Below, piece after piece: positions 49,235 to 59,923 of a stretch of DNA of 64,000 nt (within the stretch, counting starts at the first letter, position 1; every line of letters starts with the position of its first letter). Position numbers and translations under genes: made by a program. Location of the stretch: contig OY756957.1 in assembly GCA_963580455.1 (NCBI GenBank), positions 1,059,001 through 1,123,000 on the forward strand, written 5' to 3'. The notes under the pieces were generated by a model, which was not told the origin of the DNA, made no database searches, and saw only the letters and a list, made by a program, of their open reading frames with translations. This DNA is from Euonymus europaeus. Its lineage: Eukaryota > Streptophyta > Magnoliopsida > Celastrales > Celastraceae.

Positions 49235-50605
49235 TTATTTAGGGACTGGAGGCTCCCCTAACCACTTGGCACGAAACCCGGTTCCCTTACAGTCAGAGCA
49301 GCATGTTGATCCCTGGATAAGAAAATGGAATTGGAAAGGGTTACACAACTTTATGTACACTAGAAGTTAACCATACTCGCACAGAGATTGAGAAGAATAA
49401 GGCTCTTTCAAGTACCTTTCCTGCACAAATAACACAGCTCGTGTTTTTGGATGGGACTTGGCAGAGCATGTTATCACCAAGAATGAAGAAGCCCGTACCT
49501 CGACACCATTTACATTCCACATGCCCATTTGAGTTGCAAGAAGAACAAGCAATTGGCCTTGGTTGCTGCAAATATCATGATCATCAAACAAATTAGGAAA
49601 ACAAAACTCCCATATTCTTCTCCAAGCTTAGGTAAAAGCTCATCGAAATTAATCCAGGATTGGTCCAAGTATGACAACACAAGACTTTTCAACTAGAAAT
49701 CTTATATGTTCCAATTCATTATTGGCCACGCTTTTATATCAAAGATTCAAAATGCTCAAACCAGATAGTCCCCAAGAAAACATTGCCAACCTTGCTCATT
49801 TCTGGATTTTCAGCGATCGCAGTTCGATTGCTCAGCAGGATGTGTGGAGGGGGAGCTAATGGAACACCTGGAACACAAACCCTAGGAAGAAGTCCACCCC
49901 CACAAGAACATCACTGACCTAACTCCTTTGTAGATTATCAGTGGTAGTTCCTGATAAGAAACTTATCCGGGACTAAACTATAACAATATAGGAAGTTATA
50001 AGAAACCCACCAGAAACATCCGTTTGGTTTATCAATTCAATTGAATTGAACCATCATCATCATCAACAACCCTTTGCCCTAATTCTATTGCATAAAGATC
50101 TAATGAAGGACCTAAGCAACCAAACACAAGAATATGATACCTAAAGTGTAATTGAACTTGTTTCCAAGTATTCACAATTTCTTTCCTCCGTTAATCAAAC
50201 AGAAACTAACACAAGCCCAAACTCATGCATACGTTTGTTATTAAGAACCTGATTCCATTTCCAGTTAAACAAGGACACAAAAAAATCCGAATAAATAGCC
50301 AAAATCATCTCTTCGAGGGTAAATCTATATTAAGGTTTTGAAGAGAAAAGTACCTCAGATATCAGCCAGGCTTGCTCCATGCGCTTAACGAAATTAGACG
50401 AGCTCTCATACGAATCCACCATCGAAGCTCTTACACCACATACCCGGTTGTTCCTCCGGCTCATGGAACTCGTAGATGTACCGGCTGTACCGTGAAGCAC
50501 AACAACTCGAATCATCATCGGTACTCTCACAGTTGACATAAAGCCCACATCGTCCATCGATTTTGCCCCAATCACAGGCTTGTTGCAACATATGCACTTC
50601 GTCAT
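49235..50605 (-). CDS. DnaJ-type cysteine-rich zinc-finger protein (no J domain)
   Basis: Three exons, 50605-50354, 49565-49416 and 49312-49235, total 480 nt (159 aa). Four CxxCxGxG-like repeats (C-S-S-C-N-S-N-G, C-K-W-C-R-G-T-G, C-V-I-C-A-G-K-G, C-S-D-C-K-G-T-G) form the DnaJ central zinc-binding fold, as in BSD2, PSA2 and related plastid thiol/chaperone factors; no J domain is present. The region before the zinc finger contains basic, Ser/Arg-rich sequence (S-S-M-S-R-R-N-N-R-V) resembling a plastid transit peptide, most natural if translation begins at the second ATG (50539, 137 aa) rather than 50605. I could not assign a specific orthologue. A role in plastid protein folding is inferred from the family. 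Confidence 0.85.
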
Positions 50606-53361
50606 TTTCAAATAGCGAGAACGGTTCGTTTAGGGAAGTTCTATGATAATTCTATCGTTGTCGAGGAACAAAGGATGGACGGAGAAAGATAAAGACGGTG
50701 GAAGTAAGGTTCTAGCCATGGGCTGAGCCCACTTTTTGTTTGGACTTTGGACGGAGAAAGATCAAAGTTATTGACTTTGGAAATTGGAAGCCTGTACTCT
50801 GTAGACAGTGTCGTTGGGTACACGAATCAATTCAATTTAGACCGAGAAAGTTCAAAGATGAGATCCTACTTCCTAGGTTGCAAGACTCTAGTTGGACTGG
50901 GCCTAAACATTGAGCTGGATTCTTAAAGCAGCTCCAATCCAGGATGAGGATGTAATTGGAGATGTATATGGTACAATTATTATTTTTATTAGTAATTTTA
51001 GATCTAGTTATATCAATGTAAATATACATATTCTGTATCTAATATACAACCCCTGTAAATATCATTATATAACTAAAATTATAGTAAAAAACAAAATTAT
51101 AATTCCCATTTATACATACTTGCCATTACAATACCAAATTTTTACACCAAAAAAAGGCAACAAAAAAAAATTACGATTTCATTTATACATATTGATAATG
51201 TCAAAAATGTGCTCGGTTTGGATGACGTATCAGGCTATGGCAGAGCTAAGTCTTCTTGGTTAATATTGTTATTCCAATGGTGATTTCCTGCACAGACGAG
51301 CAAACGTAAGCTAAGAGTCCGCTAGAGGTTGTTCTCTGATGTTAACGCTTTGATGCTAAAGTCAAATGTAAGCATATAAATCCTTACGACACGTAGCTCG
51401 GTGCTCTATAAATTATGTATTAGACTATAGAAAAATTTTTGTTTACTTGGTGGAAATCTCTTTTTATAGTGGTGGAGTTATTCTTATATTATTTGGAGTC
51501 AGATTCTTGCTTGAGACGACTTCTTGTTAGAATAGAAAATTACTCTTAATAGCGAGAGAGTCATTGTTAGTAAAGGAACTCGTTTCCTTAACGACTCGTC
51601 TCTGTCTGAAGACATAGGTACCGAGCATAATGGTTAACTACTTGGTTAAGACCGAGCAATGTGCACCGAGCGTTGTAACCGAGTTGTGTACATCGTCCAA
51701 AAATGATTTTTTTGTCATTTTGTGACACGTGCTGATCTTTGATTGGTGGTTATTTTTGGTATTATCACATACTATTATTTTATCATGAAATTTTTACACC
51801 CAACAAATTTACTATGTTTACATTCCATGAGTTGGGTTTCGTGGAGAACTTGAAAAATGGGGAAGCCCAAGAAGGAAGGAAATCATACACCACTATACAG
51901 CCATTCCAGCGAAGTGGTGCAACCTTCAACTTCTTGAGGGGCGTCAAATATCCGTTTGGATCAGAGTATGTTGATAGAGTATAAGCTCTCGTAAAATGTA
52001 AAAGTTGAGAGTGTCTGAGAATATGGAGACAGCTTATACTCTGAAACAAACGGAGGCTTCAACAAGTGCATATGGTTCAACGTTTCTTTGATTTACCACT
52101 CAGAGGGAAACACCGTGAGAAATACCTCCCGTTTATAGCCAACAACACAGGGGCTCAAGGGTTTGTGGTTAAAAACGCTCATGCCAGTCCAACCCACTTC
52201 CTCCAAATCTGACACATAATAAAATTTAAAACACATATTCTAGTTCAGATGAAAACGATATGTCACATTCATCTGTGGTCATTTTACCTTTTATTGTTCT
52301 TTTTCTTTTTCTTGGTGTCTCTATCTCAGAATAAATTATCCAAACATAATGGATTAATTTGAATTATTTCAGAGTGGTTATTATTAAATCCAATCGATTT
52401 TATATTTATCCATCTAAAACGTTGTTCTACTTCAACATTCCATGAGCTTAACTTGCCAGACATATCATGGCCCACAGATTATTCAAAATTATTTATCATG
52501 GTTTCTTCACAAGAGTCAAGACAACCATGTAGCTTTAGCATGGCCCTTGGTGTTTTCGGACATGGATCCGGAAACATTGAATAATTTTGACAAAACCTCT
52601 ACTTCACAGATTTGGTAAGAAATTTTCATGTACCTATCATTTTTCACATGAATTAATTAAAATAAGTTAAACTGTCCTATCACTATTTTAATTGTTCGAA
52701 TTTGAGAAATTCTGACTGAATTGTTTGACAAAAATAAAATAAAAAATCAAATTATCAAGATGAAACGTTTTATTTTTTGATGATAAAAATTGAACATAAA
52801 CTATCTTTTGATAACTTACAAAAATAAGTATTAAACCATTTAGAATTACATAAGTGGCTCACCGTAGAAGAGCCTATCCAATTTCCTGCATTTTTTACTA
52901 GAATTTTAAACGAGACAACTGTTAAGGATTCCTTCAGATTTAGATGAGGATTATCAGTGTCCAGGTTCTCAAATTTGAGAAAACTCCAAGAGATACTTCT
53001 CCTACCTTGGAACCCTTTTCCTTTTCCTTTGGCATTCTGTCATTTCATTTTCATGCGAGAACCGAGAAGTGAGAGCACTTGAATGGTATTCGAGTTAAAT
53101 TTATGTTCTTTATCTATGGTTTAATTCAGTGAAATAGTGATTATATTGTAATGTAGTATTAGCTTGAGAAAATCAATTGGGTCATTGTTGACGGTGCCAG
53201 TTCAGATGTTTTGATTTTTCTCGGTGAAGATCCAGTCAAATACAAAGTTGAAAGAAACCCAGATGATAAAGTCTGTGTCTTTGTTGTTGCTTCCAAATTG
53301 TACAAGGTAAAGGGAACATTTTTGAATTGGGTTAGTCCTATTTCTTTGTGTTGATTGATTG
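50606..53361. other. Divergent intergenic region with a small MITE
   Basis: The interval separates the zinc-finger gene (-) from the BT1-family gene (+). It contains AT-rich DNA (50940-51200), one MITE copy (51950-52055), and TGGGC motifs near 50719 and 50898. Short open frames at 50910-51263 and 51739-52049 are not genes; the latter overlap the MITE. Confidence 0.5.
51950..52055 (-). mobile_element. ~105-bp MITE, copy B
   Basis: The reverse complement reads CTCCGTTTGTTTCAGAGTAT ... CTGATCCAAACGGAT and matches the element at 29146-29249 over its whole length with scattered differences. Inverted ends are TCCGTTTG(T/G)(T/A)TCAGAGTAT. Flanks GCGTCAAAT and GCTTCAACA match at 7 of 9 positions and might be a decayed 9-bp duplication. 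Confidence 0.6.
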
Positions 53362-54460
53362 ATGGTGAAGGAAAGGATTCTCGAAGCTCCAGTTGACGCT
53401 GTGGAGGAAGATGAGTTCAAAGGATTGCTCTATGATTGTGTTTGGGCTCCAATGTATTGGTTCAAAATGCTTGCAGATGAAATGCACTGGAGTTTTGTGT
53501 TTGGAGTAGTTGTTGTCTATGGAATAAGCCAGGGTTTGGGTGGATCTCTTGCCCGTGTAGGCACAGAGCACTACATGAAGGATGTCCAGAAAGTGCAGCC
53601 TTCTGTGGCTCAGATTTATGCAGGAATTATTTCTATACCATGGATGGTCAAACCTCTCTGGGGGCTACTTACTGATGTTCTTCCAATTTTGGGATATCAT
53701 AGGCGGCCTTACTTTGTTTTAGCTGGTAAAGACTCATTCTTGCTTCTTATGTCTTTACAATTAATAGCTTTTTATATATTTCCAATTTCCAAATATAGGT
53801 TTCATTCTTAACTATATGCATATTGAATTTTACCTAGAATGAAGCAGATTGTGTGCCTTTGATGGTGCTGCTTATAATTATTACTTTATTAGAATGAAGT
53901 GGGATCATGTCGTCTAGTTGCAGGACCTAGAGCTCACACGTTCATTTCCTAAAAACATTTTCTCCACATATTATGTAGGGTATACATCCTACTTGTCTCC
54001 GACCCCACCTACTATTGGAGTTTTGTGCACAAGAGTTGTTTACCTTTATTTAGTGGGATGATCAATTATTCAGTCTTTTGAGAGAGATAGAGTTGGTTGT
54101 TCACTTGTTTGTGTTTGTTAAACTGTTGCCCTTCACTTGCATTCGGGGGAAGATTTTGTGTTAAGAATCCGAAACCCACTTGTTATACTTCCCTGTCAGT
54201 TCTGTCAAAATCATGAGTGAGATATGCAGACTTCATTTATTTTGCTATCGACAGTGGTTAGGCTACTGGAGTTAATTAGCAAGATTTCATTGTGTGTAGC
54301 ATGAAACTTAGTCGAGGGAAGATAGCAAACAGGGGACATTACTAAAATGGGAAGGTAATCAATTCGTTGAAGATTTTGAATTGGGGAATTCACAGTCTTG
54401 AACTTAGACACACAGGATGGGGTAATCAATTTAGCAAGAACAAATATTCGTATGAATATA

Positions 54461-55102
54461 TGTTGAGAAATGAAGCGATACAAGTGAAGAGTATATGAAT
54501 AATTATACCACTAATTACACCAGGTAAATTCCCAGGAAAGATTGGAGGGACACACTGGTCCACTTAAATACCAATCTCCTTAGACAGAATTTTCCTAGAC
54601 ATGCAATTAATAGCACTATATATCATAACAATTTACTTGATCGATAAGTAGACCGAGGAACCAACAATAACCGCACCAGAATTTTTACGTGGAAAACCCT
54701 TCACAGGGAAAAACCACGGGACCTTAGTCCAGCTAAAAACTTCCACTATTAAAATAATGGGTACAACAACCTTCCGTAGTACACACCACTACAGAATACA
54801 ATAGAGTGTATAACTCTCTCACTCTGCAAGAACACAATGCAGGAACAACTCTCTGCAAGAAACTACACTTTGCAGGTACTCTCTAAAACTCTCTCAAGTT
54901 TTTCTCTCTTCCTTTCACTTGTATATCTTCACAATGAAATGCTCATCTATTTATAGATGGAATGCAAATTGAAACTTGCCTAACTTGCCTAATTTGCCTA
55001 ACTTGCCAAACTTGACCTTGAACAAATTCATCCACCAAATATGACTACCAAATGTGAAATGTAGAATGTAGTATACCACATGAGGTGTACTACTACCTAA
55101 CA
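54461..55102 (-). repeat. 3' LTR of the copia element (642 bp)
   Basis: Starts TGTTGAG and ends CCTAACA on the plus strand. It differs from the other LTR by three C/T substitutions and by lacking one 9-bp CCTAACTTG unit of a short tandem array (about 54978-55015). Confidence 0.97.
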
Positions 55103-55249
55103 AATCTCCCCCTACAACCTCATGTGGGGAAAAGCAGCAAGTCTGTAACCTTGCTCCTCATGGATCATTTTTTTTATTATTTTATAACGGTGTAACTCTC
55201 TCTTGTAGGTACCACCCCACCATAAAAGTGGACCAACGAATCTCTTCTT

Positions 55250-56929
55250 TCACATTGGAGGCTCTACCAAGTCTGCGATGCTTTTGCAAACTTGGAGCTT
55301 TTCCCGCGGTAACGCCTTGGTCAACATATCAGATCCATTATCATCTGTGTGCACTTTCTCTAATTGTAGAAGTTTCTGATCAAGAATATCACGTATCCAG
55401 TGATATCTTACATCAATATGTTTTGACCTTGAGTGAAAAGTCGGATTCTTACACAGATGAATAGCACTCTGACTGTCACAATAAATGACATACTTCTCTT
55501 GCAACATTCCTAACTCATGTAGGAATTTTTTCAACCACAACATTTCTTTGCAACCTTCAGTAACTGCAATGTACTCAGTCTCAGTGGTTGATAATGCTAC
55601 ACATTTTTGTAGCCTTGACTGCCATGACACTGCTCCCCCAGCAAAAGTAATTAAGTACCCAGAAGTTGATTTTCTGGAATCAACATCCCCTGCCATGTCT
55701 GCATCGGTGAAACCATCTAGCACAGTTTTGTTAGTGCCAAAACATAAACAAACATTCGAAGTACCTCTGAGATACCTGAGAATCCATTTCACCGCTGCCC
55801 AATGTTCTTTTCCAGGATTTGAAAGAAATCTACTTACCACACCAACTGCATAAGCAATATCTGGTCTCGTACAAACCATGGCATACATCAAACTACCAAC
55901 TGCGGATTGGTAGGGTACTTTCTTCATTTCAGCCTTTTCTTCTGCACTTTTGGGACTTTGGCTAGAGCTCAGCTTGAAATGATTTGCGAGTGGAGAGGAA
56001 ACTGGTTTTGCTTTGTTCATATGAAACCTCTCCAACACCTTTTCAATGTACCGTTCCTGAGATAGCCACAACTTTCTATTCTGTCGATCTCTGGAAATTT
56101 TCATCCCAAGTATTTGCTTTGCTGGTCCTAAGTCTTTCATAGCAAAAGACTTGTTGAGCTCCTTCTTCAACTGATCAATCTTTGAAGTATCTTGACCAAC
56201 AATTAACATGTCGTCAACATATAGCAAGAGGATAATGAAATTACCGTCAGAAAATTTCTTGAAATAAACACAGTGGTCAGAGGTGGTTCTTCCATATTTA
56301 TGATCCATCATAAATGAGTCAAACCTCTTGTACCACTGTCGCGGTGCTTGCTTCAATCCGTACAGGCTTCTTTTCAACCGGCACACCAAGTGCTCTTTGC
56401 CTTTAGTTTTGAACCCTTCCGGCTGCTCCATGTATATCTCCTCTTCTAGGTCACCATGAAGGAATGCAGTTTTCACATCTAACTGCTCAATTTCAAGGTT
56501 CAAACTGGCAGCTAATCTGAGTACAGCTCGAATTGAATTCATCTTCACGACTGGTGAGAATATTTCTTCAAAGTCAATTCCTTTCTTTTGACCAAACCCT
56601 TTCACTACCAGTCGAGCCTTGTACCTTGGCTGATTGCCTTCTTCAGTTTTCAACTTGAACACCCATTTGTTCCTGAGTGCTCGCCTCCCATTAGGAAGTT
56701 TCATCAAATCATAAGTATGATTTTCATGCAAGGAATTCATCTCATCTTGCATGGCTTTGAACCATTCGTTCTTCTTCTCATGAGCCATGACTTCATCATA
56801 ACTCTCAGGCTCTCCCCCGTCAACTACCAACACATACTCACTTGCTGGATATCTTGTAGAGAGTTGACGCTCTCTACTAGATCTTCTTAAATGAGGTTCT
56901 TCTTCTGGAGCTTCCTCATTTTCATCAAC
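55250..56929 (-). CDS. Copia polyprotein, downstream part: reverse transcriptase and RNase H
   Basis: This continues the polyprotein frame after the in-frame stop at 56932-56930. Visible RT blocks are W-V-F-K-L-K, K-A-R-L-V-V-K-G-F, Q-L-D-V-K-T-A-F-L-H-G and the catalytic Y-V-D-D (plus strand about 56211-56222). The RNase H carries D-A-D-M-A-G-D...S-T-S-G-Y and T-E-T-E-Y-I-A. The frame runs unbroken to its terminator at 55250. It could only be made by readthrough or reinitiation, so on its own it is presumably not translated. Confidence 0.9.
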   Translation of the reverse strand, partial: VDENEEAPEEEPHLRRSSRERQLSTRYPASEYVLVVDGGEPESYDEVMAHEKKNEWFKAMQDEMNSLHENHTYDLMKLPNGRRALRNKWVFKLKTEEGNQPRYKARLVVKGFGQKKGIDFEEIFSPVVKMNSIRAVLRLAASLNLEIEQLDVKTAFLHGDLEEEIYMEQPEGFKTKGKEHLVCRLKRSLYGLKQAPRQWYKRFDSFMMDHKYGRTTSDHCVYFKKFSDGNFIILLLYVDDMLIVGQDTSKIDQLKKELNKSFAMKDLGPAKQILGMKISRDRQNRKLWLSQERYIEKVLERFHMNKAKPVSSPLANHFKLSSSQSPKSAEEKAEMKKVPYQSAVGSLMYAMVCTRPDIAYAVGVVSRFLSNPGKEHWAAVKWILRYLRGTSNVCLCFGTNKTVLDGFTDADMAGDVDSRKSTSGYLITFAGGAVSWQSRLQKCVALSTTETEYIAVTEGCKEMLWLKKFLHELGMLQEKYVIYCDSQSAIHLCKNPTFHSRSKHIDVRYHWIRDILDQKLLQLEKVHTDDNGSDMLTKALPREKLQVCKSIADLVEPPM

Positions 56930-59248
56930 TTATTGATTTTGGTTATCATCAGCAAGATTATCTTCTTCAGATTCTTGTTCAACTCCCCCGTAATCATCAA
57001 TCACTGTTGGTAGTGGTACTAGATCCAAATTAATTGGAATTTCAGCAGAGGTTTTAGGCTTTTCAGCCTTCTCAAAGTCTTGAATCGTCTGGTCTTCAAG
57101 AAATACAACATCTCTGCTTCTGATAAGTTTCTTCTCTATCGGGTCCCACATTCTGTACCCGAACTCGTCATGTCCATATCCCAAGAAAATACATTGTCTA
57201 GCTTTATTATCAAGCTTAGACCTTTCATCCTTTGGGATATGTACAAAAGCTCTACAGCCGAACATTTTCAACTGGCTGTAGGAAACATCCTTTCCAGTCC
57301 AGACTCTCTCTGGGATATCTCCATCCAAAGGAACTGAGGGTGACAAATTAATTAAGTCAACCGCCGTTCTCATTGCTTCACCCCAAAACAGGTTAGGCAA
57401 TTTTGCATCAGAGAGCATACACTTGACACGTTCACAAATGCTCCTATTCATTCTCTCTGCCACACCATTGTGCTGAGGTGTTTTAGGCACCGATTTCTGA
57501 AGTCGGATTCCATGACTTCTACAGTACTCTTCAAATGGACCTCTGTATTCACCACCATTGTCAGCACGAACACACTTCAATTTTCTTCCTGTCTGTCTTT
57601 CCACCATGGTATGGAAATTCTTGAATTCTTCCAGAACTTGATCTTTTGTTCTGAGTGCAAACGTCCACAGCTTCCTTGAGTGGTCGTCGATAAAAGTAAC
57701 AAAATATAAACAACCACCAAGAGTTTTCTCCTTCATGTAACAGACATCAGTGTGGATCAAATCTAGAATGTTTGGCTTTCTCAATGGAGGGAATGATCGA
57801 AATGCAACTCTATGTTGTTTTCCAGCCAAACAATGAGTACAAGTCTTCAACTGCACATCTTTGATTTTAGGCAAGAGATGCTTTTTGGATAGCATCTGAA
57901 GCCCCTTCTCACTTATATGACCAAGTCTTTTATGCCAAAGTTCAACACTGGCATCTTTGACTGTATTCAGCTCCCCCTTCATTAAAGATGCTTGCATCAC
58001 ATATAGAGAATTGATCTTCTTCCCTCTGGCTATCACTAAAGAACCTTTAGTGAGTTTCCACTTTTCATCAACAAAGTAGTTGGTATAGCCTTCATTGTCA
58101 AGTTGACCAACGGAAATTAGGTTAAGGCGGATATCCGGAACATGTCGCACATCTTTCAGGTGCAACTTACAACCGACATTGGTTTCCAGATAAACATCTC
58201 TCATACCAATGATTTTAGCAGCTCCATTATTTCCCATCCTAACTAGGCCGAAATCACCACTAGTATAGGATGAAAAATAATCAACATTTGCCGTCACGTG
58301 AAATGAGGCACCTGAATCAGTGACCCAACTGCTACTGTCTTGGCATGTGAGGTTAATACTACCATCATCACAGACAACGACTATGTCTCCTTCAGCTATA
58401 GCTGCAGTGTCATCTCTTTCGCCTTTGTCTTCGCCTCTTTCTTGGTCCCTTCTGAAGATTCGACAATTCTTCTTGATGTGGCCTTTCTTCTTGCAATAGA
58501 AGCATTCAATGTCCTTCCTTGACTTGGACTTGCCCCTCGACTTTCCTCGGTTATCATTACCTCGACGATCCCGATTTTGGCTTCTCCCTCGTCTTTCTTG
58601 TCCTGTGTTGACAAGAACTTCTGCACCTCCATCTTTGTGCTCAACTCGTCTCATCTCTTCATTTAAGAGACTGTCTGAGACTACATCAACACTCAGCTTT
58701 CCATTTGGAGCTGAGTTACTGAGAGACACTACCAAGGTCTCCCAGCTATCTGGCAGTGAACTGAGTAATAACAATGCTTGTAGTTCTTCATCGATCACCA
58801 TCTTTAGTGTAGTTAATTGATTTACTACACCTTGATAGTCACTGAGATGTTCTGACATACTGCGTCCATCTCTGTACTTCATGTTGACCAACTTCCGCAC
58901 CCACCGGGATTTGTTCACAGCATTCTCCCGTTCACAAACTGATTTAATTTTCTCCCACAAGACATCTGTTTTAGTCTCTTGGGAAAATAGATTGAAAATT
59001 CTTTGATCAATCCATTGCCGGATTGCCCCAACACACTTTCTGTGAAGTATGTTCCACGCAGCATCATCAATGGAGGTAACTGTCTCTTTGGATGTACCTT
59101 CCTCCTTGATGGTTTTGTGGGGCCTGGCAGAATCGCCTAGGATAGGCAAATATAAATCCTTTGAATAAAGGATGTCTTCCATCCTGGGCTTCCACATCGA
59201 GTAATTGGAAGTAGTCAATTTGATCATGCCACCTGCTGATTCCTCCAT
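56930..59248 (-). CDS. Copia polyprotein, upstream part: gag, protease, integrase
   Basis: Open from an ATG at 59248 to a TAA at 56932-56930, 772 aa. Gag (UBN2-like) occupies about residues 10-200. A CX2CX4HX4C zinc knuckle lies at about 249-262 after a basic R/G/K-rich stretch, and the aspartic protease motif W-V-T-D-S-G-A at about 308-314. The integrase follows, with an H-K-R-L-G-H...C-x-x-C zinc-binding head and a D-D-E core (H-T-D-V, then D-N-G-G-E-Y). In copia elements gag and pol form one frame, so the TAA (probably CAA or CAG changed by a C-to-T transition) truncates the polyprotein before reverse transcriptase. No other break was seen. Confidence 0.92.
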   Translation of the reverse strand: MEESAGGMIKLTTSNYSMWKPRMEDILYSKDLYLPILGDSARPHKTIKEEGTSKETVTSIDDAAWNILHRKCVGAIRQWIDQRIFNLFSQETKTDVLWEKIKSVCERENAVNKSRWVRKLVNMKYRDGRSMSEHLSDYQGVVNQLTTLKMVIDEELQALLLLSSLPDSWETLVVSLSNSAPNGKLSVDVVSDSLLNEEMRRVEHKDGGAEVLVNTGQERRGRSQNRDRRGNDNRGKSRGKSKSRKDIECFYCKKKGHIKKNCRIFRRDQERGEDKGERDDTAAIAEGDIVVVCDDGSINLTCQDSSSWVTDSGASFHVTANVDYFSSYTSGDFGLVRMGNNGAAKIIGMRDVYLETNVGCKLHLKDVRHVPDIRLNLISVGQLDNEGYTNYFVDEKWKLTKGSLVIARGKKINSLYVMQASLMKGELNTVKDASVELWHKRLGHISEKGLQMLSKKHLLPKIKDVQLKTCTHCLAGKQHRVAFRSFPPLRKPNILDLIHTDVCYMKEKTLGGCLYFVTFIDDHSRKLWTFALRTKDQVLEEFKNFHTMVERQTGRKLKCVRADNGGEYRGPFEEYCRSHGIRLQKSVPKTPQHNGVAERMNRSICERVKCMLSDAKLPNLFWGEAMRTAVDLINLSPSVPLDGDIPERVWTGKDVSYSQLKMFGCRAFVHIPKDERSKLDNKARQCIFLGYGHDEFGYRMWDPIEKKLIRSRDVVFLEDQTIQDFEKAEKPKTSAEIPINLDLVPLPTVIDDYGGVEQESEEDNLADDNQNQ

Positions 59249-59272
59249 AATGAACCTCGCCTCCGATACCAC

Positions 59273-59923
59273 TGTTGAGAAATGAAGCGATACAAGTGAA
59301 GAGTATATGAATAATTATACCACTAATTACACCAGGTAAATTTCCAGGAAAGATTGGAGGGACACACTGGTCCACTTAAATACCAATCTCCTTAGACAGA
59401 ATTTTCCTAGACATGCAATTAATAGCACTATATATCATAACAATTTACTTGATCGATAAGTAGACCGAGGAACCAACAATAACCGCACCAGAATTTTTAC
59501 GTGGAAAATCCTTCACAGGGAAAAACCACGGGACCTTAGTCCAGCTAAAAACTTCCACTATTAAAATAATGGGTACAACAACCTTCCGTAGTACACACCA
59601 CTACAGAATACAATAGAGTGTATAACTCTCTCACTCTGCAAGAACACAATGCAGGAACAACTCTCTGCAAGAAACTACACTTTGCAGGTACTCTCTAAAA
59701 CTCTCTCAAGTTTTTCTCTCTTCCTTTCACTTGTATATCTTCACAATGAAATGCTCATCTATTTATAGATGGAATGCAAATTGAAACTTGCCTAACTTGC
59801 CTAACTTGCCTAATTTGCCTAACTTGCCAAATTTGACCTTGAACAAATTCATCCACCAAATATGACTACCAAATGTGAAATGTAGAATGTAGTATACCAC
59901 ATGAGGTGTACTACTACCTAACA
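59273..59923 (-). repeat. 5' LTR of the copia element (651 bp)
   Basis: Same ends as its partner LTR. On the minus strand a TATAAATAG box lies at about 59756-59764, presumably the element's promoter. It has one more 9-bp CCTAACTTG unit than the 3' LTR. Confidence 0.95.

Larger units (their letters stand above)
54461..59923 (-). mobile_element. Complete Ty1/copia LTR retrotransposon in BT1-family intron 1
   Basis: The 5463-bp element is flanked by the 5-bp duplication ATATA (54456-54460 and 59924-59928). It lies in reverse orientation to the host gene. Order on the minus strand: 5' LTR (59923-59273), primer-binding site TGGTATCGGAGG (59271-59260, initiator-Met tRNA type), gag-protease-integrase-RT-RNase H, polypurine tract GTAGGGGGAGATT (55115-55103), 3' LTR (55102-54461). 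The integrase-before-RT order makes it copia. Confidence 0.97.

Noticed and set aside
51739..52049. Open frames at 51.7-52.0 kb on both strands
   Set aside because: They run into the 105-bp MITE and have no protein character.
55228..58820. Plus-strand frames within the retroelement
   Set aside because: Opposite-strand shadows of the copia polyprotein.
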